DNA of 64,000 nt from Hyphomonas sp. (lineage in GTDB: Bacteria; Pseudomonadota; Alphaproteobacteria; Caulobacterales; Hyphomonadaceae), in contig NZ_JAGYJH010000003.1 in NCBI RefSeq assembly GCF_018402285.1, positions 868,001 to 932,000 of the forward strand, read 5' to 3'. This document shows, piece by piece, positions 18,037 to 27,084 of this stretch. A program made the translations under genes and the position numbers. Numbering within the stretch: position 1 is the first letter of the stretch; each line of letters opens with the position of its first letter. The notes below the pieces were generated by a model. It saw only the letters and a list, made by a program, of their open reading frames with translations. It searched no databases and was not told the origin of the DNA.

Positions 18037-19976
18037 GCCGGAAAAACAGGAATGCCGACGAGATGTTCGACCGCCGCATGTTCATTGCGGCCGGGGTCGG
18101 CGGTGTTGTCTGGGCAACGCTGGCGGCGCGGTTCTTCCAGCTGCAGTTCCTCGACGCTGAGCGCTATCAGGGCCTCGCCGAAGCCAACCATGTGAAGCTG
18201 GTCATGGCCCCGCCCGAGCGCGGCCAGATCCTCGACCGGTTCGGCCGCCCGCTGGCGTCGCAGCGCCAGGCCGGCCGGATCTCCGTCATCCCCGAACAGA
18301 TGAGCGATCCGGAGGCCGTCCTCAATCGCATATCCAGCCTGATCGACCTGCCCGATGCGCGCCGCATCCGCCTGATCGAGGAAATCCGGAATGCGCGCCG
18401 CCGAAACTCGGCCTTCCTGCCGGTCATCGTGGCGCAGGAGCTGACTTTCGAGGAATTTTCCCGCATGCAGGTGCATGCCGTGGAGATGGAAGGCGTTGAT
18501 GTGCAGATGGCCTCGACGCGCTCCTATCCGCGAGGCCGGGACTTTGGCCATGTGCTCGGCTATGTCGCCCGCGCCAGCGGCGAAGATCTTGACCGCCTGA
18601 CCACCGGTCTCGCACCCGAAGACGCGCGCACCTATCAGGAGATGTTCCGCCACCCCGACATGCGGACCGGCCGTCAGGGCATGGAGCGCTTTGCCGAAGA
18701 CTGGCTGCGTGGGCGCCCGGGCCGCCGCCGCGTCGTCGCCAATGCGCATGGCCGCCCGCTCTGGGAGCTGGAGCAGGACCCCAAGCAGGCGGCTATTCCG
18801 GGTAAGGATCTTTACATCACCATCGACGCCGAGCTTCAGCGCGTCGCCATCGACCGGTTCGAGGGCGAAAGCGGCGCGGCGGTCGTCATCGACATCGAAA
18901 ACGGCGATGTCCTCGCCATGGTCTCGACACCCGCCTTCGATCCCAATGGCTTCGTAAACGGCATTTCCGGCGCCGACTATGCACTGCTGCGCGATGATCC
19001 GCGCGCCCCGCTCTATCCGCGCGCCCATGGCGGGGTCTATCCGCCCGGCTCCACCTTCAAGATGGTCGTGGCGACCGCCGCCCTTGAGGCCGGTGTCATC
19101 AAGCCGGAAGAGCGTATCCGCTGCCCGGGCCATTACCGCTTCGGCAACCGCACCTGGCACTGCTGGAAACGCCCCGGACACGGCGCGATGAACATGCACG
19201 ACGCCATCAAACAGTCCTGCGACGTATATTTCTACGAAATCGCCCGCCGGTCAGGGGTGGAGAAGATCGCCGAAGTCTCCCGCAAGTTCGGCTTCGGCCA
19301 ATCCTGGGTGCTCGGCATGACCGGCGCGCGGGGCGGCCTCGTGCCCGATCCCGAATGGAAACAGAAAGCCCGCGGCGAGCCCTGGTTTGAAGGCGAAACC
19401 CTCAACTTCGGCATCGGCCAGGGGCAGCTCGGCACAACGCCGCTGCAGCTCGCCCTGATGACCGCGCGGATTGCCGCCACAGGCGCGCCCATCCGGCCCC
19501 GGATGATCGGTCTCGGCCCGGTGGACGAGGACGACGCCGTGCTGGACGCGCCCCTCGACCGCGAGATCATGGAACGGATGAAGGCCGGCATGTATGGGGT
19601 CACCTCCGAAGGCGGGGGCACAGCCTACCGCTCCGGCGACCTTGGCCTCGGCGGCCCGCGTCTTGCCGGCAAGACCGGCACTGCCCAGGTACGCCGCATC
19701 ACGGCCGCAGAGCGCGCAACCGGCGTGGTGCGCGGCGGCGACGCGATCGCCCGCGAGCTGCGCGACCACGCCCTGTTTGTCGCCTATGCCCCGGCCGATA
19801 ATCCCAAATACGCCATCTCGGTCATTGTCGAGCATGGCGAGGGCGGCTCGCGCACCGCTGCGCCGGTGGCCCGCGACATCCTCGCCGCCGCCATCAGGAT
19901 GGAAAGCGGGCGCACGCCCGAATACGCCCGCCGCGCGTCAACGGCGCCAGAGCCCGAAGCCGGAGAGCCTGCATGA
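18033..19976 (+). CDS. mrdA: Penicillin-binding protein 2 (peptidoglycan transpeptidase)
   Basis: The 647-residue class B PBP has an N-terminal membrane anchor (MFIAAGVGGVVWATLAARFF), a dimerisation domain and a transpeptidase domain. The catalytic serine lies in PPGSTFKM near residue 340. The SxN-like motif is KQSCDVYFYE near residue 394, and the KTGTAQ box near residue 547. PBP2 crosslinks new lateral wall peptidoglycan and works with RodA, encoded next with a 4-bp ATGA overlap. Confidence 0.95.
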   Translation: MSRKNRNADEMFDRRMFIAAGVGGVVWATLAARFFQLQFLDAERYQGLAEANHVKLVMAPPERGQILDRFGRPLASQRQAGRISVIPEQMSDPEAVLNRISSLIDLPDARRIRLIEEIRNARRRNSAFLPVIVAQELTFEEFSRMQVHAVEMEGVDVQMASTRSYPRGRDFGHVLGYVARASGEDLDRLTTGLAPEDARTYQEMFRHPDMRTGRQGMERFAEDWLRGRPGRRRVVANAHGRPLWELEQDPKQAAIPGKDLYITIDAELQRVAIDRFEGESGAAVVIDIENGDVLAMVSTPAFDPNGFVNGISGADYALLRDDPRAPLYPRAHGGVYPPGSTFKMVVATAALEAGVIKPEERIRCPGHYRFGNRTWHCWKRPGHGAMNMHDAIKQSCDVYFYEIARRSGVEKIAEVSRKFGFGQSWVLGMTGARGGLVPDPEWKQKARGEPWFEGETLNFGIGQGQLGTTPLQLALMTARIAATGAPIRPRMIGLGPVDEDDAVLDAPLDREIMERMKAGMYGVTSEGGGTAYRSGDLGLGGPRLAGKTGTAQVRRITAAERATGVVRGGDAIARELRDHALFVAYAPADNPKYAISVIVEHGEGGSRTAAPVARDILAAAIRMESGRTPEYARRASTAPEPEAGEPA

Positions 19977-21208
19977 GCCGCGACGGTTTCACAGGCTTCA
20001 CCCGCGGCGAAGCGCGCGTGCGCACGGCGACCTCCTCGCTGCAGTTTGCCGGCCTCGGCCCGCTCGGCCAGCTCGCGCGCCTGCCCTGGGGCGTCATCCT
20101 CGTGATCAGCGCCATGGCGCTGACAGGCGCGGCCATGCTGTTCTCCACCGCCTGGGACCCCGTCAACCAGATGCCCTCGCCACATGAGGCAGACCTCTGG
20201 CGCAACCACCTGATCCGCTTTGCCATCGCCTTCACCGTGATGATCGTGCTGGCACTGACCCCGCTGAAGGTCTGGGCCGCGCTCGCCTTTCCCGCCTATC
20301 TCGCAACCCTGGTCCTGCTTGTCCTGGTCGACCAGTTCGGTACGATGCGGGGAGGCGCCGAGCGCTGGCTGAGCGTGGGCGGCATGCTCGTCCAGCCCTC
20401 CGAGTTTGCCAAGCTCGCAGTTACCATGGCGCTCGCGCGCTATTACCAGACTGCCCTCAACTCGACCAATTACGTGCCCGGCTTCCAGGTCCATCTCGGC
20501 GCGCTTGCCATCATCCTGTTGCCCGCCGGGCTCGTCTTCAAACAGCCCGACCTTGGCACCACGCTCGCCCTCGTATCATCCGGTTGCCTGGTCATCTTCT
20601 TCGCCGGCCTGTCGATGCGCATCATCCTGCCGGTGATCGCCCTCGGCATCGCCGCCGTACCCGCCGCCTATCTCTTCGTGCTGGAGCCTTACCAGCGCGA
20701 GCGCGTCGACACCTTCATCGCCGGCCTCACCGGCACGGCCACCAACGGGCTGGGCGAGAGCTACCAGATCGAGCAGGCCAAGATCGCCATCGGCGCCGGC
20801 GGGCTCAGCGGCCGGGGATACCTGCAGGGCATTCAGTCCCAGCAGGACTATGTCCCCGAGCAGCATACCGACTTCGTCCTCACCGTGATCGCCGAAGAGT
20901 TCGGCTTCATCGGAGCCATTGCCCTCCTGTCGGCCTTTGCCTTCCTGCTTGTCTGGTCTTTCCTCGTGGCGATGCGCTGTCGCAGCTGGTTCGGGCGCCT
21001 GGCTTCCTGCGGGGCGGCCGCAACGGTTGCCTTCTTCGCCATTTTCAACATCAGCATGGTCATCGGCCTCCTGCCGGTGGTGGGCATGCCGCTGCCATTC
21101 ATCTCCTATGGCGGCACCGCGCTGCTCACCGTGATGGCCTGTTTCGGCCTCATCCTGTCGGCCCATCTCCACCGCGACGAGAAACTGAATATCCGCGGCC
21201 TGTTCTGA
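19973..21208 (+). CDS. rodA: Peptidoglycan glycosyltransferase RodA (SEDS family)
   Basis: The 411-residue SEDS protein has about ten membrane helices. Conserved blocks are GAERWLSVGGMLVQPSEFAKL, FKQPDLGTTLALVSSG and the long loop with QGIQSQQDYVPEQHTDFVLTVIAEEFGFIG-type residues (shown in parts). The catalytic Asp lies in the EQHTDFV region. A C-terminal PFISYGGTALLTVM is also present. It polymerises lipid II into glycan strands in the elongasome with PBP2. This closes the mreB-mreC-mreD-mrdA-rodA operon. Confidence 0.95.
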   Translation: MSRDGFTGFTRGEARVRTATSSLQFAGLGPLGQLARLPWGVILVISAMALTGAAMLFSTAWDPVNQMPSPHEADLWRNHLIRFAIAFTVMIVLALTPLKVWAALAFPAYLATLVLLVLVDQFGTMRGGAERWLSVGGMLVQPSEFAKLAVTMALARYYQTALNSTNYVPGFQVHLGALAIILLPAGLVFKQPDLGTTLALVSSGCLVIFFAGLSMRIILPVIALGIAAVPAAYLFVLEPYQRERVDTFIAGLTGTATNGLGESYQIEQAKIAIGAGGLSGRGYLQGIQSQQDYVPEQHTDFVLTVIAEEFGFIGAIALLSAFAFLLVWSFLVAMRCRSWFGRLASCGAAATVAFFAIFNISMVIGLLPVVGMPLPFISYGGTALLTVMACFGLILSAHLHRDEKLNIRGLF

Positions 21209-21291
21209 TCCACAGAACTGGCCATTTGCGTTGATTTCTGACCGCGTCCCGCTACGGTCCGGCCAAACATTGCCTCTGGGGAGCGGAATTC

Positions 21292-22713
21292 ATGGCAGAT
21301 ATTGGCCGCAAGTCTGAAACATTCAGCTCGCGATTCGGGTTCATCATGGCCTCGGTCGGCTCGGCCGTCGGGCTGGGTAATTTCTGGCGGTTTCCCTACA
21401 CCGCCGGCGAGAATGGCGGCGGCGCCTTCATCGTCATCTACATTCTCTGCGTCGTGCTGATTGCCCTGCCGCTCCTGATGGCGGAATACGCCATGGGCCG
21501 CAAATCCGGCATGTCGGCCATCGAAGGCGTCCAGTCGCTCGCCCGCGCCGAAAGCAAGAGCCAGAACTGGGGCATCGTCTCCTGGATCGGCTCGCTCACG
21601 GCCTTCTTCATCCTGACCTTCTACATGGTCATCTCCGCCTGGCTGATGGCCTATGTCATCCAGGCCATCGGCGGCAATCTCAGCGGCACGACCGCCGAAG
21701 AATCCGGCCAGAACTTCCTCAACACCATCGGGCAGGGGGAACACCCCCTGAACTCCAAATGGTATATGCTGATGCTGCTCGGCCTGTTCATCGTGGCCAA
21801 TATTTTCGTTGTCGGCCGCGGCGTGAAAGGCGGTCTGGAACGGGCCGCCACCATTCTCATGCCGCTCTTCTTCGTCATGGTGATCGTGGTCGTCGGCTTC
21901 TCGATGGCCAATGGCGATGTCGCGCGCACGGTGTCCTTCATCTTTGAGCCGAAATGGGAAGATGTCGGCTTCAAGACCTTCCTCGCCGCCCTTGGCCAGG
22001 CCTTCTTCTCCATCGGCGTCGGCGTCGGCCTGATGATCACTTATGGCGCCTATCTCGACCGGGGCACCAATATTCCCAAATCCTCTGCCATCGTAGCAGG
22101 CTCTGACACGTTCGTGGCGCTCATCGCCGGCTTTGCGATCTTCCCGATCGTGTTTGCCGCCGGCCTGGATGAAGCCGCCGGCCCCAGCCTCTTCTTCGTC
22201 TCCATGCCGGTGGCGTTCGAGGCGATCCCGGGCGGGGCGATCTTCGCGGTCATCTTCTTCTCGCTGGCACTGTTTGCCGCCTTCACCTCGTCCATCTCGC
22301 TGATGGAAGTGGGCGTCTCCTGGCTTGAGGAACGTCAGGGCGTCACCCGCCTTGGCGCGGCTTCCGGCATCGGCTTTGTCCTCTTCATGGTCGGGGCGGC
22401 GTATGTCTTCTCGCTCGAATATCTCGACTTCATGGACTTCATGACCGAGGGCCTGCTGCTCCCGCTCGGCGGGTTTCTGGCGGCCATCTTCGCCGGCTGG
22501 ATCCTCAGCCGCGAGATGCTCACCTCAGAGCTTGGCGAAGGCTTCATCATGAACGCCTGGCGGTTCCTGATCCGCTGGTTCGTGCCGCCCTTCATCGGGC
22601 TCGTCCTGGTCTTCGGCTTCCTGGACAAGATCCAGGACCAGTACCACGTCCAGCTGCCCGGCGCCCTCGAAGTCCTGCTCGGTCCCAACTACGACCTGGC
22701 AGGGCAGGAATAG
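21292..22713 (+). CDS. Sodium-dependent NSS-family symporter
   Basis: The 473-residue protein is a 12-helix neurotransmitter:sodium symporter family member, importing amino acids or related solutes with Na+. The diagnostic first helix GSAVGLGNFWRFPYTAGENGGGAF contains the unwound substrate and sodium site (positions given in parts). SIGVGVGLMITYGAYLDRG in helix 6 and the EVGVSWLEER loop also fit. The substrate cannot be predicted. It is preceded by GGGAGCGG and ends in a strong terminator, so it is probably a single-gene unit. Confidence 0.92.
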   Translation: MADIGRKSETFSSRFGFIMASVGSAVGLGNFWRFPYTAGENGGGAFIVIYILCVVLIALPLLMAEYAMGRKSGMSAIEGVQSLARAESKSQNWGIVSWIGSLTAFFILTFYMVISAWLMAYVIQAIGGNLSGTTAEESGQNFLNTIGQGEHPLNSKWYMLMLLGLFIVANIFVVGRGVKGGLERAATILMPLFFVMVIVVVGFSMANGDVARTVSFIFEPKWEDVGFKTFLAALGQAFFSIGVGVGLMITYGAYLDRGTNIPKSSAIVAGSDTFVALIAGFAIFPIVFAAGLDEAAGPSLFFVSMPVAFEAIPGGAIFAVIFFSLALFAAFTSSISLMEVGVSWLEERQGVTRLGAASGIGFVLFMVGAAYVFSLEYLDFMDFMTEGLLLPLGGFLAAIFAGWILSREMLTSELGEGFIMNAWRFLIRWFVPPFIGLVLVFGFLDKIQDQYHVQLPGALEVLLGPNYDLAGQE

Positions 22714-22722
22714 GTCCGCTCA

Positions 22723-22761
22723 ACCGGGCCTGTCCGCCTGCGCAGGACGGGCCCGGTGTTT
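22723..22761 (+). terminator. Terminator of the NSS symporter gene
   Basis: A 13-bp stem with one G-T pair (22723-22735 with 22745-22757) and a 9-nt loop is followed by GTTT. It starts 10 bp after the stop codon. Confidence 0.75.
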
Positions 22762-22997
22762 AAGCAAGGGCGGGAGGCGGCTAATCGCCGGAACGCGACA
22801 TTGTTGTCGCCGCTCACGCTGTTCTCAAATGAAAGCAATTGCGATCCTGGATGCATCGCCCCAGACTCCGATCACCGCGTCCTCTGCAACGCCGCGGAAA
22901 GCCAGCCGCGCGGGATAAAAAGCTGCCGAATCTGCCTACAACGGCCAGCGAGCGTGCTCTAGGCTGACCCCGCCAAAAGCCAACACGGAGATCGATC

Positions 22998-24203
22998 ATG
23001 CGCGCTGCCCGGACCGGATCGGCTATACGTTTGGGCCTGAAACCCATGCTTGCGGCTGCTATCCTTTCATGCGCTGCGCCGACCGCTGCTGCGCAAGGCG
23101 CGGGCGCGACGTCCCCCGCCGGCAAGACCGCACCATGCCCGGCCAATTCCGAAGCCTATGCCGTGACGATCAAGACCCTGTTCCAGGACAAGGGCGCGAT
23201 CAACCAGACCGCCATCGATGACGCCAACCTTCTTGAAGCCGTCTGCCCCGACGAGGTGGTCACGCTCTATGCGCTGGCGGATGCTTGGTACGAATTGCTC
23301 CGTCGCGAGGACCTGGGCCTTCGGGATCAAGGCTCGGTCGCAAACCGCGCCGTCGATCTGGTGATCAAGGCCGGAGACCTGCCACAGGTTCCCGTCAATT
23401 TCCAGGCTGTCTCCGAATTGCGCCAGCGGGTCGTCGACTCCGCTATCACGATGGCTGAAGCGGGCGGTCCGAAACCCGCCTATTTCGAGCCGGGCGGAAA
23501 ATTTCCGTCATGCGACAACAGCTGGGGCAACGTCTCACAGAACCTCTGGTACAAGTACAAGCGGGAGTGGACAGGCAACATAGCGCCGATCCTGATCGAG
23601 AACATGTCGCGCTCGTGCGCCGGGACACCCTATCTTTATGTGCACGAATGGTTCGCCGAATTGCGCCGGGCGCAGGCCGAACACGAAACCGACGCGAACA
23701 AGATGCTGGCCATGATGGACGACGCGAAGGAAGCCTACAGCCAGCGCGCAGGTCCGTCACGCGATGGAAAATGGCTCAAGGACAAAGAACTGGCGGCCTT
23801 CGAGTCACAGTATGAGCTAATCCAGCTGCGGGCCTTTGCAACCCGGCCGCCATTGCCGCGCAAGGAGTGGTTCAAGCCGAAAAATCTTCAGAACGGAATG
23901 ACGCGTTTGGCCATCGCTCTCGAACTCAATCGCATCTGGGGGCCGCATTACTCGCTGGCGAGCGATGTCGCGACCAAGGAGCAATTCGGAACGCAATTGC
24001 GGGCCTACAACACATTCGTCCGCGACACGTATGACGAGGCGGTCAAGGCATCGCCTGAAGCTCACCGCGTCCTCTATGAAACCCTCCGCGATCATGGTCG
24101 CGGTGGCCTGCGGACCCTCGAAGCGCAGACCTATAAAATGTCCATGGAAGCGCCGTGGAGCTGGACCGAACCCAAAGGCCCGGCGCCCGCCGTCGAAAAC
24201 TAG
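22998..24203 (+). CDS. Unrecognised exported protein (401 aa)
   Basis: The frame begins with an Arg-rich start and a hydrophobic run ending in APTAAAQG, which is a plausible signal peptide of about 34 residues. The mature part is mostly helical and polar with Cys at several positions. It contains ETDANKMLAMMDDAKEAYSQRAG and a tail ending SWTEPKGPAPAVEN. I recognise no domain. Codon use is less strongly GC3-biased than in neighbouring genes. A GGAGATCG site precedes the ATG. Flanking spacers on both sides (about 285 and 248 bp) isolate it as its own transcription unit. Confidence 0.65.
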   Translation: MRAARTGSAIRLGLKPMLAAAILSCAAPTAAAQGAGATSPAGKTAPCPANSEAYAVTIKTLFQDKGAINQTAIDDANLLEAVCPDEVVTLYALADAWYELLRREDLGLRDQGSVANRAVDLVIKAGDLPQVPVNFQAVSELRQRVVDSAITMAEAGGPKPAYFEPGGKFPSCDNSWGNVSQNLWYKYKREWTGNIAPILIENMSRSCAGTPYLYVHEWFAELRRAQAEHETDANKMLAMMDDAKEAYSQRAGPSRDGKWLKDKELAAFESQYELIQLRAFATRPPLPRKEWFKPKNLQNGMTRLAIALELNRIWGPHYSLASDVATKEQFGTQLRAYNTFVRDTYDEAVKASPEAHRVLYETLRDHGRGGLRTLEAQTYKMSMEAPWSWTEPKGPAPAVEN

Positions 24204-24207
24204 CACC

Positions 24208-24235
24208 GATCCGCATGCTGCGAACGCTGCGGATC
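24208..24235 (+). terminator. Hairpin after the unrecognised exported protein
   Basis: An 8-bp perfect stem (24208-24215 with 24228-24235) lies 5 bp after the stop and is followed by a C/T-rich stretch. It is a weak intrinsic terminator candidate. Confidence 0.45.
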
Positions 24236-24451
24236 CTTGCCCCTTTACGACAGGTGCCTGACGGCCAAACCGCGTCATCTCGGGACACCACGACGAACGA
24301 CAGATCCCTTTGCATCAACGGCCCGGCCGGGAAAACAGTCAGCTGCGCCCGCTAAGATCAGACGCGGGCAATCGGCTGTTTAGGGCGCGATAATTCAGGC
24401 TGGCTGAATGGCAGCAAAGGGCCAGAACCCGCCCTTCAGTCACTCCCGCCC

Positions 24452-25441
24452 CTAAAGCCGGACGCGCGCGCCCAGCCGGTCTGCAAAATCATCGGTCGCC
24501 TGAACAAGGCGGTCGATGATGCCAGGCTCCATCGAGGAATGGCCGGCGTCCGGCACGACATGCAGGCTGGCGGCAGGCCAGGCCTTCGTCAGCTCCCAGG
24601 CGGTGGAGAGCGGCGTCACCACATCATATCGTCCGTGGACGATCACACCGGGCACGCGGCTCAGCTTTGCCCCGGCCTGTTCCAGCAACCAGTTATCCTT
24701 CTCGAAGAAGCCGCCATTGTAGAAATAGTGGCATTCGATTCGCGCAAACGCGTCGACGAAATCATCCTCATTGAAGCGCGGCGGCGTCGTGATCGGCCCC
24801 TTGATCGAAAGCGTATGGCCCTCCCACTGCGCCCAGGCCCGTGCCGCTTCAATCCGTTCTTTCGGATTGTCGCCCGTCAGGCGTTTGTGAAACGCCGTGA
24901 GCAGATCACCGCGCTCCTCTTCCGGGATCGGGGCCACATAGGTGTCGTACGCATCGGGGAAGAGGCGACTGGCGCCGGACTGGTAGAACCAGTCGATCTC
25001 CGCCTTGCTGACAAGGAAGATGCCGCGCAGGACAAGGCCCAGCACGCGCGACGTGTGCGTCACCGCATAGGCAAGCGCAAGGGTTGAGCCCCAGGAGCCG
25101 CCAAAAACCAGCCAGTCGGAGACACCCGCATGTTTGCGAAGCGCCTCGATATCGGCCACCAGGTCCCAGGTCGTGTTCTCGCGCAGCTCCGAATGGGGCG
25201 TGGAGCGCCCGCAGCCTCGCTGGTCGAACAGGAAGATCCGGTAGCGGTCAGGATCGAAGAACCGCCGCATTTCCGGGCTGGACCCGCCGCCCGGCCCTCC
25301 ATGCAAGGCAACCACGGGGATGCCCTTCGGATTTCCGGACTCTTCCCAGTAGATTTCGTGTATATCCGACACACGCAGGCGTCCGGAGGCATGTGGTTCA
25401 TGCCTGTGATACAATATTCGGCGGGTCTGGCGTTTGTTCAT
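24452..25441 (-). CDS. pip: Prolyl aminopeptidase (proline iminopeptidase)
   Basis: The 329-residue alpha/beta hydrolase matches the S33 family that removes N-terminal proline from peptides in the cytoplasm. Visible motifs are the oxyanion HGGPGGGSSP (residues 47-56), DQRGCGRSTPH (73-83), and the nucleophile elbow GGSWGS with Ser116. The catalytic Asp/His lie in HGRYDVVTPL and PDAGHSS near the end. The cap domain carries the GGFFEKDNWLL region. ATG 25441 is chosen for the GAAGAG site and homology; a longer frame reaching 25675 has no family similarity. Confidence 0.93.
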   Translation of the reverse strand: MNKRQTRRILYHRHEPHASGRLRVSDIHEIYWEESGNPKGIPVVALHGGPGGGSSPEMRRFFDPDRYRIFLFDQRGCGRSTPHSELRENTTWDLVADIEALRKHAGVSDWLVFGGSWGSTLALAYAVTHTSRVLGLVLRGIFLVSKAEIDWFYQSGASRLFPDAYDTYVAPIPEEERGDLLTAFHKRLTGDNPKERIEAARAWAQWEGHTLSIKGPITTPPRFNEDDFVDAFARIECHYFYNGGFFEKDNWLLEQAGAKLSRVPGVIVHGRYDVVTPLSTAWELTKAWPAASLHVVPDAGHSSMEPGIIDRLVQATDDFADRLGARVRL

Positions 25442-25553
25442 GCGCTCTTCACTTATGGTCGGCCAAAATGCCTGACATGACTGGACTTCTGTTATCCACA
25501 CCCATAGTGTTTGTGTCACTTGGGGAAGCTGGCTGCTGGCGGGTGGCAAATTG

Positions 25554-26168
25554 ATGCGTAGCGTTCTTGTGTGTGTATCCCTAGGCGTTCTGGCGGGATG
25601 CGCAACTGTTTCAGTTGTTCCCGGCGAGACGACGGTTGAGACGGCGTTGACCAAGAGCCAGTCTGCCTTGCGCAAGACGTCTGACGCCTATTGCGACCAT
25701 CTCGCCGCCAAGGGCTGGGCCGAGGCCGATAAGGGCCTTGCCGGCTTTGCAGACCTCTTGATCCGGGGGCGGAGCGCCAGCGAGCAGACCCTTCCCGCCT
25801 ATGCCTCCGAGATCGGCGCTGCCTCGCGCGCGCCTGTCCTCGTGCTCGCCCGGATTTCATCTGACAGCGAATCGGCCCGCAAGGGTCTGGAAGACGTGAC
25901 GCTGGAAGCGCGCGACGTCCTCGGCAACGCCAGGGGTGATGCGTCCAATCGCAATGATGTCATCGCCTTTGAGCGCGCCCTCGTCCGTGCTCAGATGGCC
26001 CACCGAAATTTCCAGGACGCGCTCGAAATCGTCTCGGCCCGCGCTGACATGGATGTCTCCCCGGTGGAAACCGAACTCGGTGATTTTGCTGCCTCGATCG
26101 ACGAGGCCCGCCGCATCGCCGACGACCTTGCCGAGCGTTATACCGGCTCTTTCGGCGCCGCGTCCTGA
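25554..26168 (+). CDS. Putative lipoprotein, mostly helical
   Basis: The 204-residue product begins with a lipoprotein signal peptide (VLAGC, Cys16). The mature part is alpha-helical and charged, with ALTKSQSALRKTSDAYCDHLAAKGW and a C-terminal IDEARRIADDLAERYTG helix. No family is recognised. The last 31 bp overlap the end of the convergent DUF423 gene. Confidence 0.65.
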   Translation: MRSVLVCVSLGVLAGCATVSVVPGETTVETALTKSQSALRKTSDAYCDHLAAKGWAEADKGLAGFADLLIRGRSASEQTLPAYASEIGAASRAPVLVLARISSDSESARKGLEDVTLEARDVLGNARGDASNRNDVIAFERALVRAQMAHRNFQDALEIVSARADMDVSPVETELGDFAASIDEARRIADDLAERYTGSFGAAS

Positions 26169-26533
26169 CCGCGCCGCGCTGAGGCGAACCCGCCCAGCCC
26201 GATCAGGCTCCATCCTGCCAGCAGGCTCAATCCGCCCAGCGGCGTGATCGCGCCAAACCAGCGCGGCGCGCCCAGCGCCATGGCATAGAGCGTGCCTGCA
26301 AAGATCACCGCGCCCGCCACGATCACCCAGCCGCCGATCAGGATCTTTCCGCCCCGGCCTGACAGCCCGGCTGCCAGCGCCACGCCCGCATGCGTCAGCC
26401 CGTAGAGCGTCGCTGTTTGCCACCAGCCTTCGCCTTCACCCGTCAGAACGCCCTCCAGCGCATGCGCGCCAAACGCGCCCAGTGCGACAGACAGAAAGCC
26501 CAGAAGGGCCGCAGCAGGAACAAGCCGGTTCAT
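26138..26533 (-). CDS. DUF423-family membrane protein
   Basis: The 131-residue protein has four hydrophobic helices and matches the DUF423/YgdD family. It begins LLGFLSVALGAFGAHAL and includes YGLTHAGVALAAGL, GTLYAMALGAPRWFGAITPLGG and a final LAGWSLIGLG. The family sits in the inner membrane with no established function. It ends inside the convergent lipoprotein gene and lies directly downstream of the thioesterase gene on the same strand. Confidence 0.88.
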   Translation of the reverse strand: MNRLVPAAALLGFLSVALGAFGAHALEGVLTGEGEGWWQTATLYGLTHAGVALAAGLSGRGGKILIGGWVIVAGAVIFAGTLYAMALGAPRWFGAITPLGGLSLLAGWSLIGLGGFASARRGQDAAPKEPV

Positions 26534-26563
26534 GAAAACCTCGGGGCGCAGAGCGGGCGGTGC

Positions 26564-26980
26564 TCAGCCCTTGCGGGGCAGGGCATAGGTCACGATAGCG
26601 TGGCTCGCGGGCTTGTCAGCGTGCTCAATGCGCACATCCACTTCGATGATCGCCAGCGCCTGGCCCATCTTCATGATCTTCCCCTCGGCAATCACCACCT
26701 TGCCGATGCAGGGCCTCAGGAAATTGATGTTGAGATTGCTGGTCACCGTCATCGGCTCGAGGCCGGTCAATGTCATGATCGCCATATAGGCGGCGGTGTC
26801 ACACAGGCTCATCTGCGTCGGCCCGGAGATATAGCCGCCGGGGCGCAGATGCGTCTCGTCCGCCTCCAGCCGGATCACCGCCCGGCCCGGCTCCATTACC
26901 ACAACCTGGTTCTGGTTGCCCCGCCCAGGGAAAGCCTTGCCCAGAAAGGCATTTGCCTCGTCGGCCGTAAATTTTGTCAT
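26564..26980 (-). CDS. PaaI-family hot-dog thioesterase
   Basis: The 138-residue protein has the hot-dog fold of PaaI-type thioesterases: the LRPGGYISGPTQMSLCDTAAYMA active-site helix region, the SNLNINFLRPCIGKVVIAEG strands and a closing HAIVTYALP. The catalytic Asp is in LCDTAA. A GGGAGGG site precedes ATG 26980. It is followed by DUF423 and is divergent from the gene at 27085. Substrate is unknown, and it is a different subfamily from the thioesterase at 935. Confidence 0.85.
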   Translation of the reverse strand: MTKFTADEANAFLGKAFPGRGNQNQVVVMEPGRAVIRLEADETHLRPGGYISGPTQMSLCDTAAYMAIMTLTGLEPMTVTSNLNINFLRPCIGKVVIAEGKIMKMGQALAIIEVDVRIEHADKPASHAIVTYALPRKG

Positions 26981-27084
26981 CGCGCCCTCCCGTCGCGGCA
27001 CCGCTTGATCGGCGCGCCGCGCCTTGCATACCTACTCTCAGAGACCCGCGCGCCAAGAGGTCACCCAGAGGAAGGATTACCCCC

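Noticed and set aside
24661-25554. Several small frames on the forward strand within pip
   Set aside because: No homology, overlapping a full proline iminopeptidase gene.
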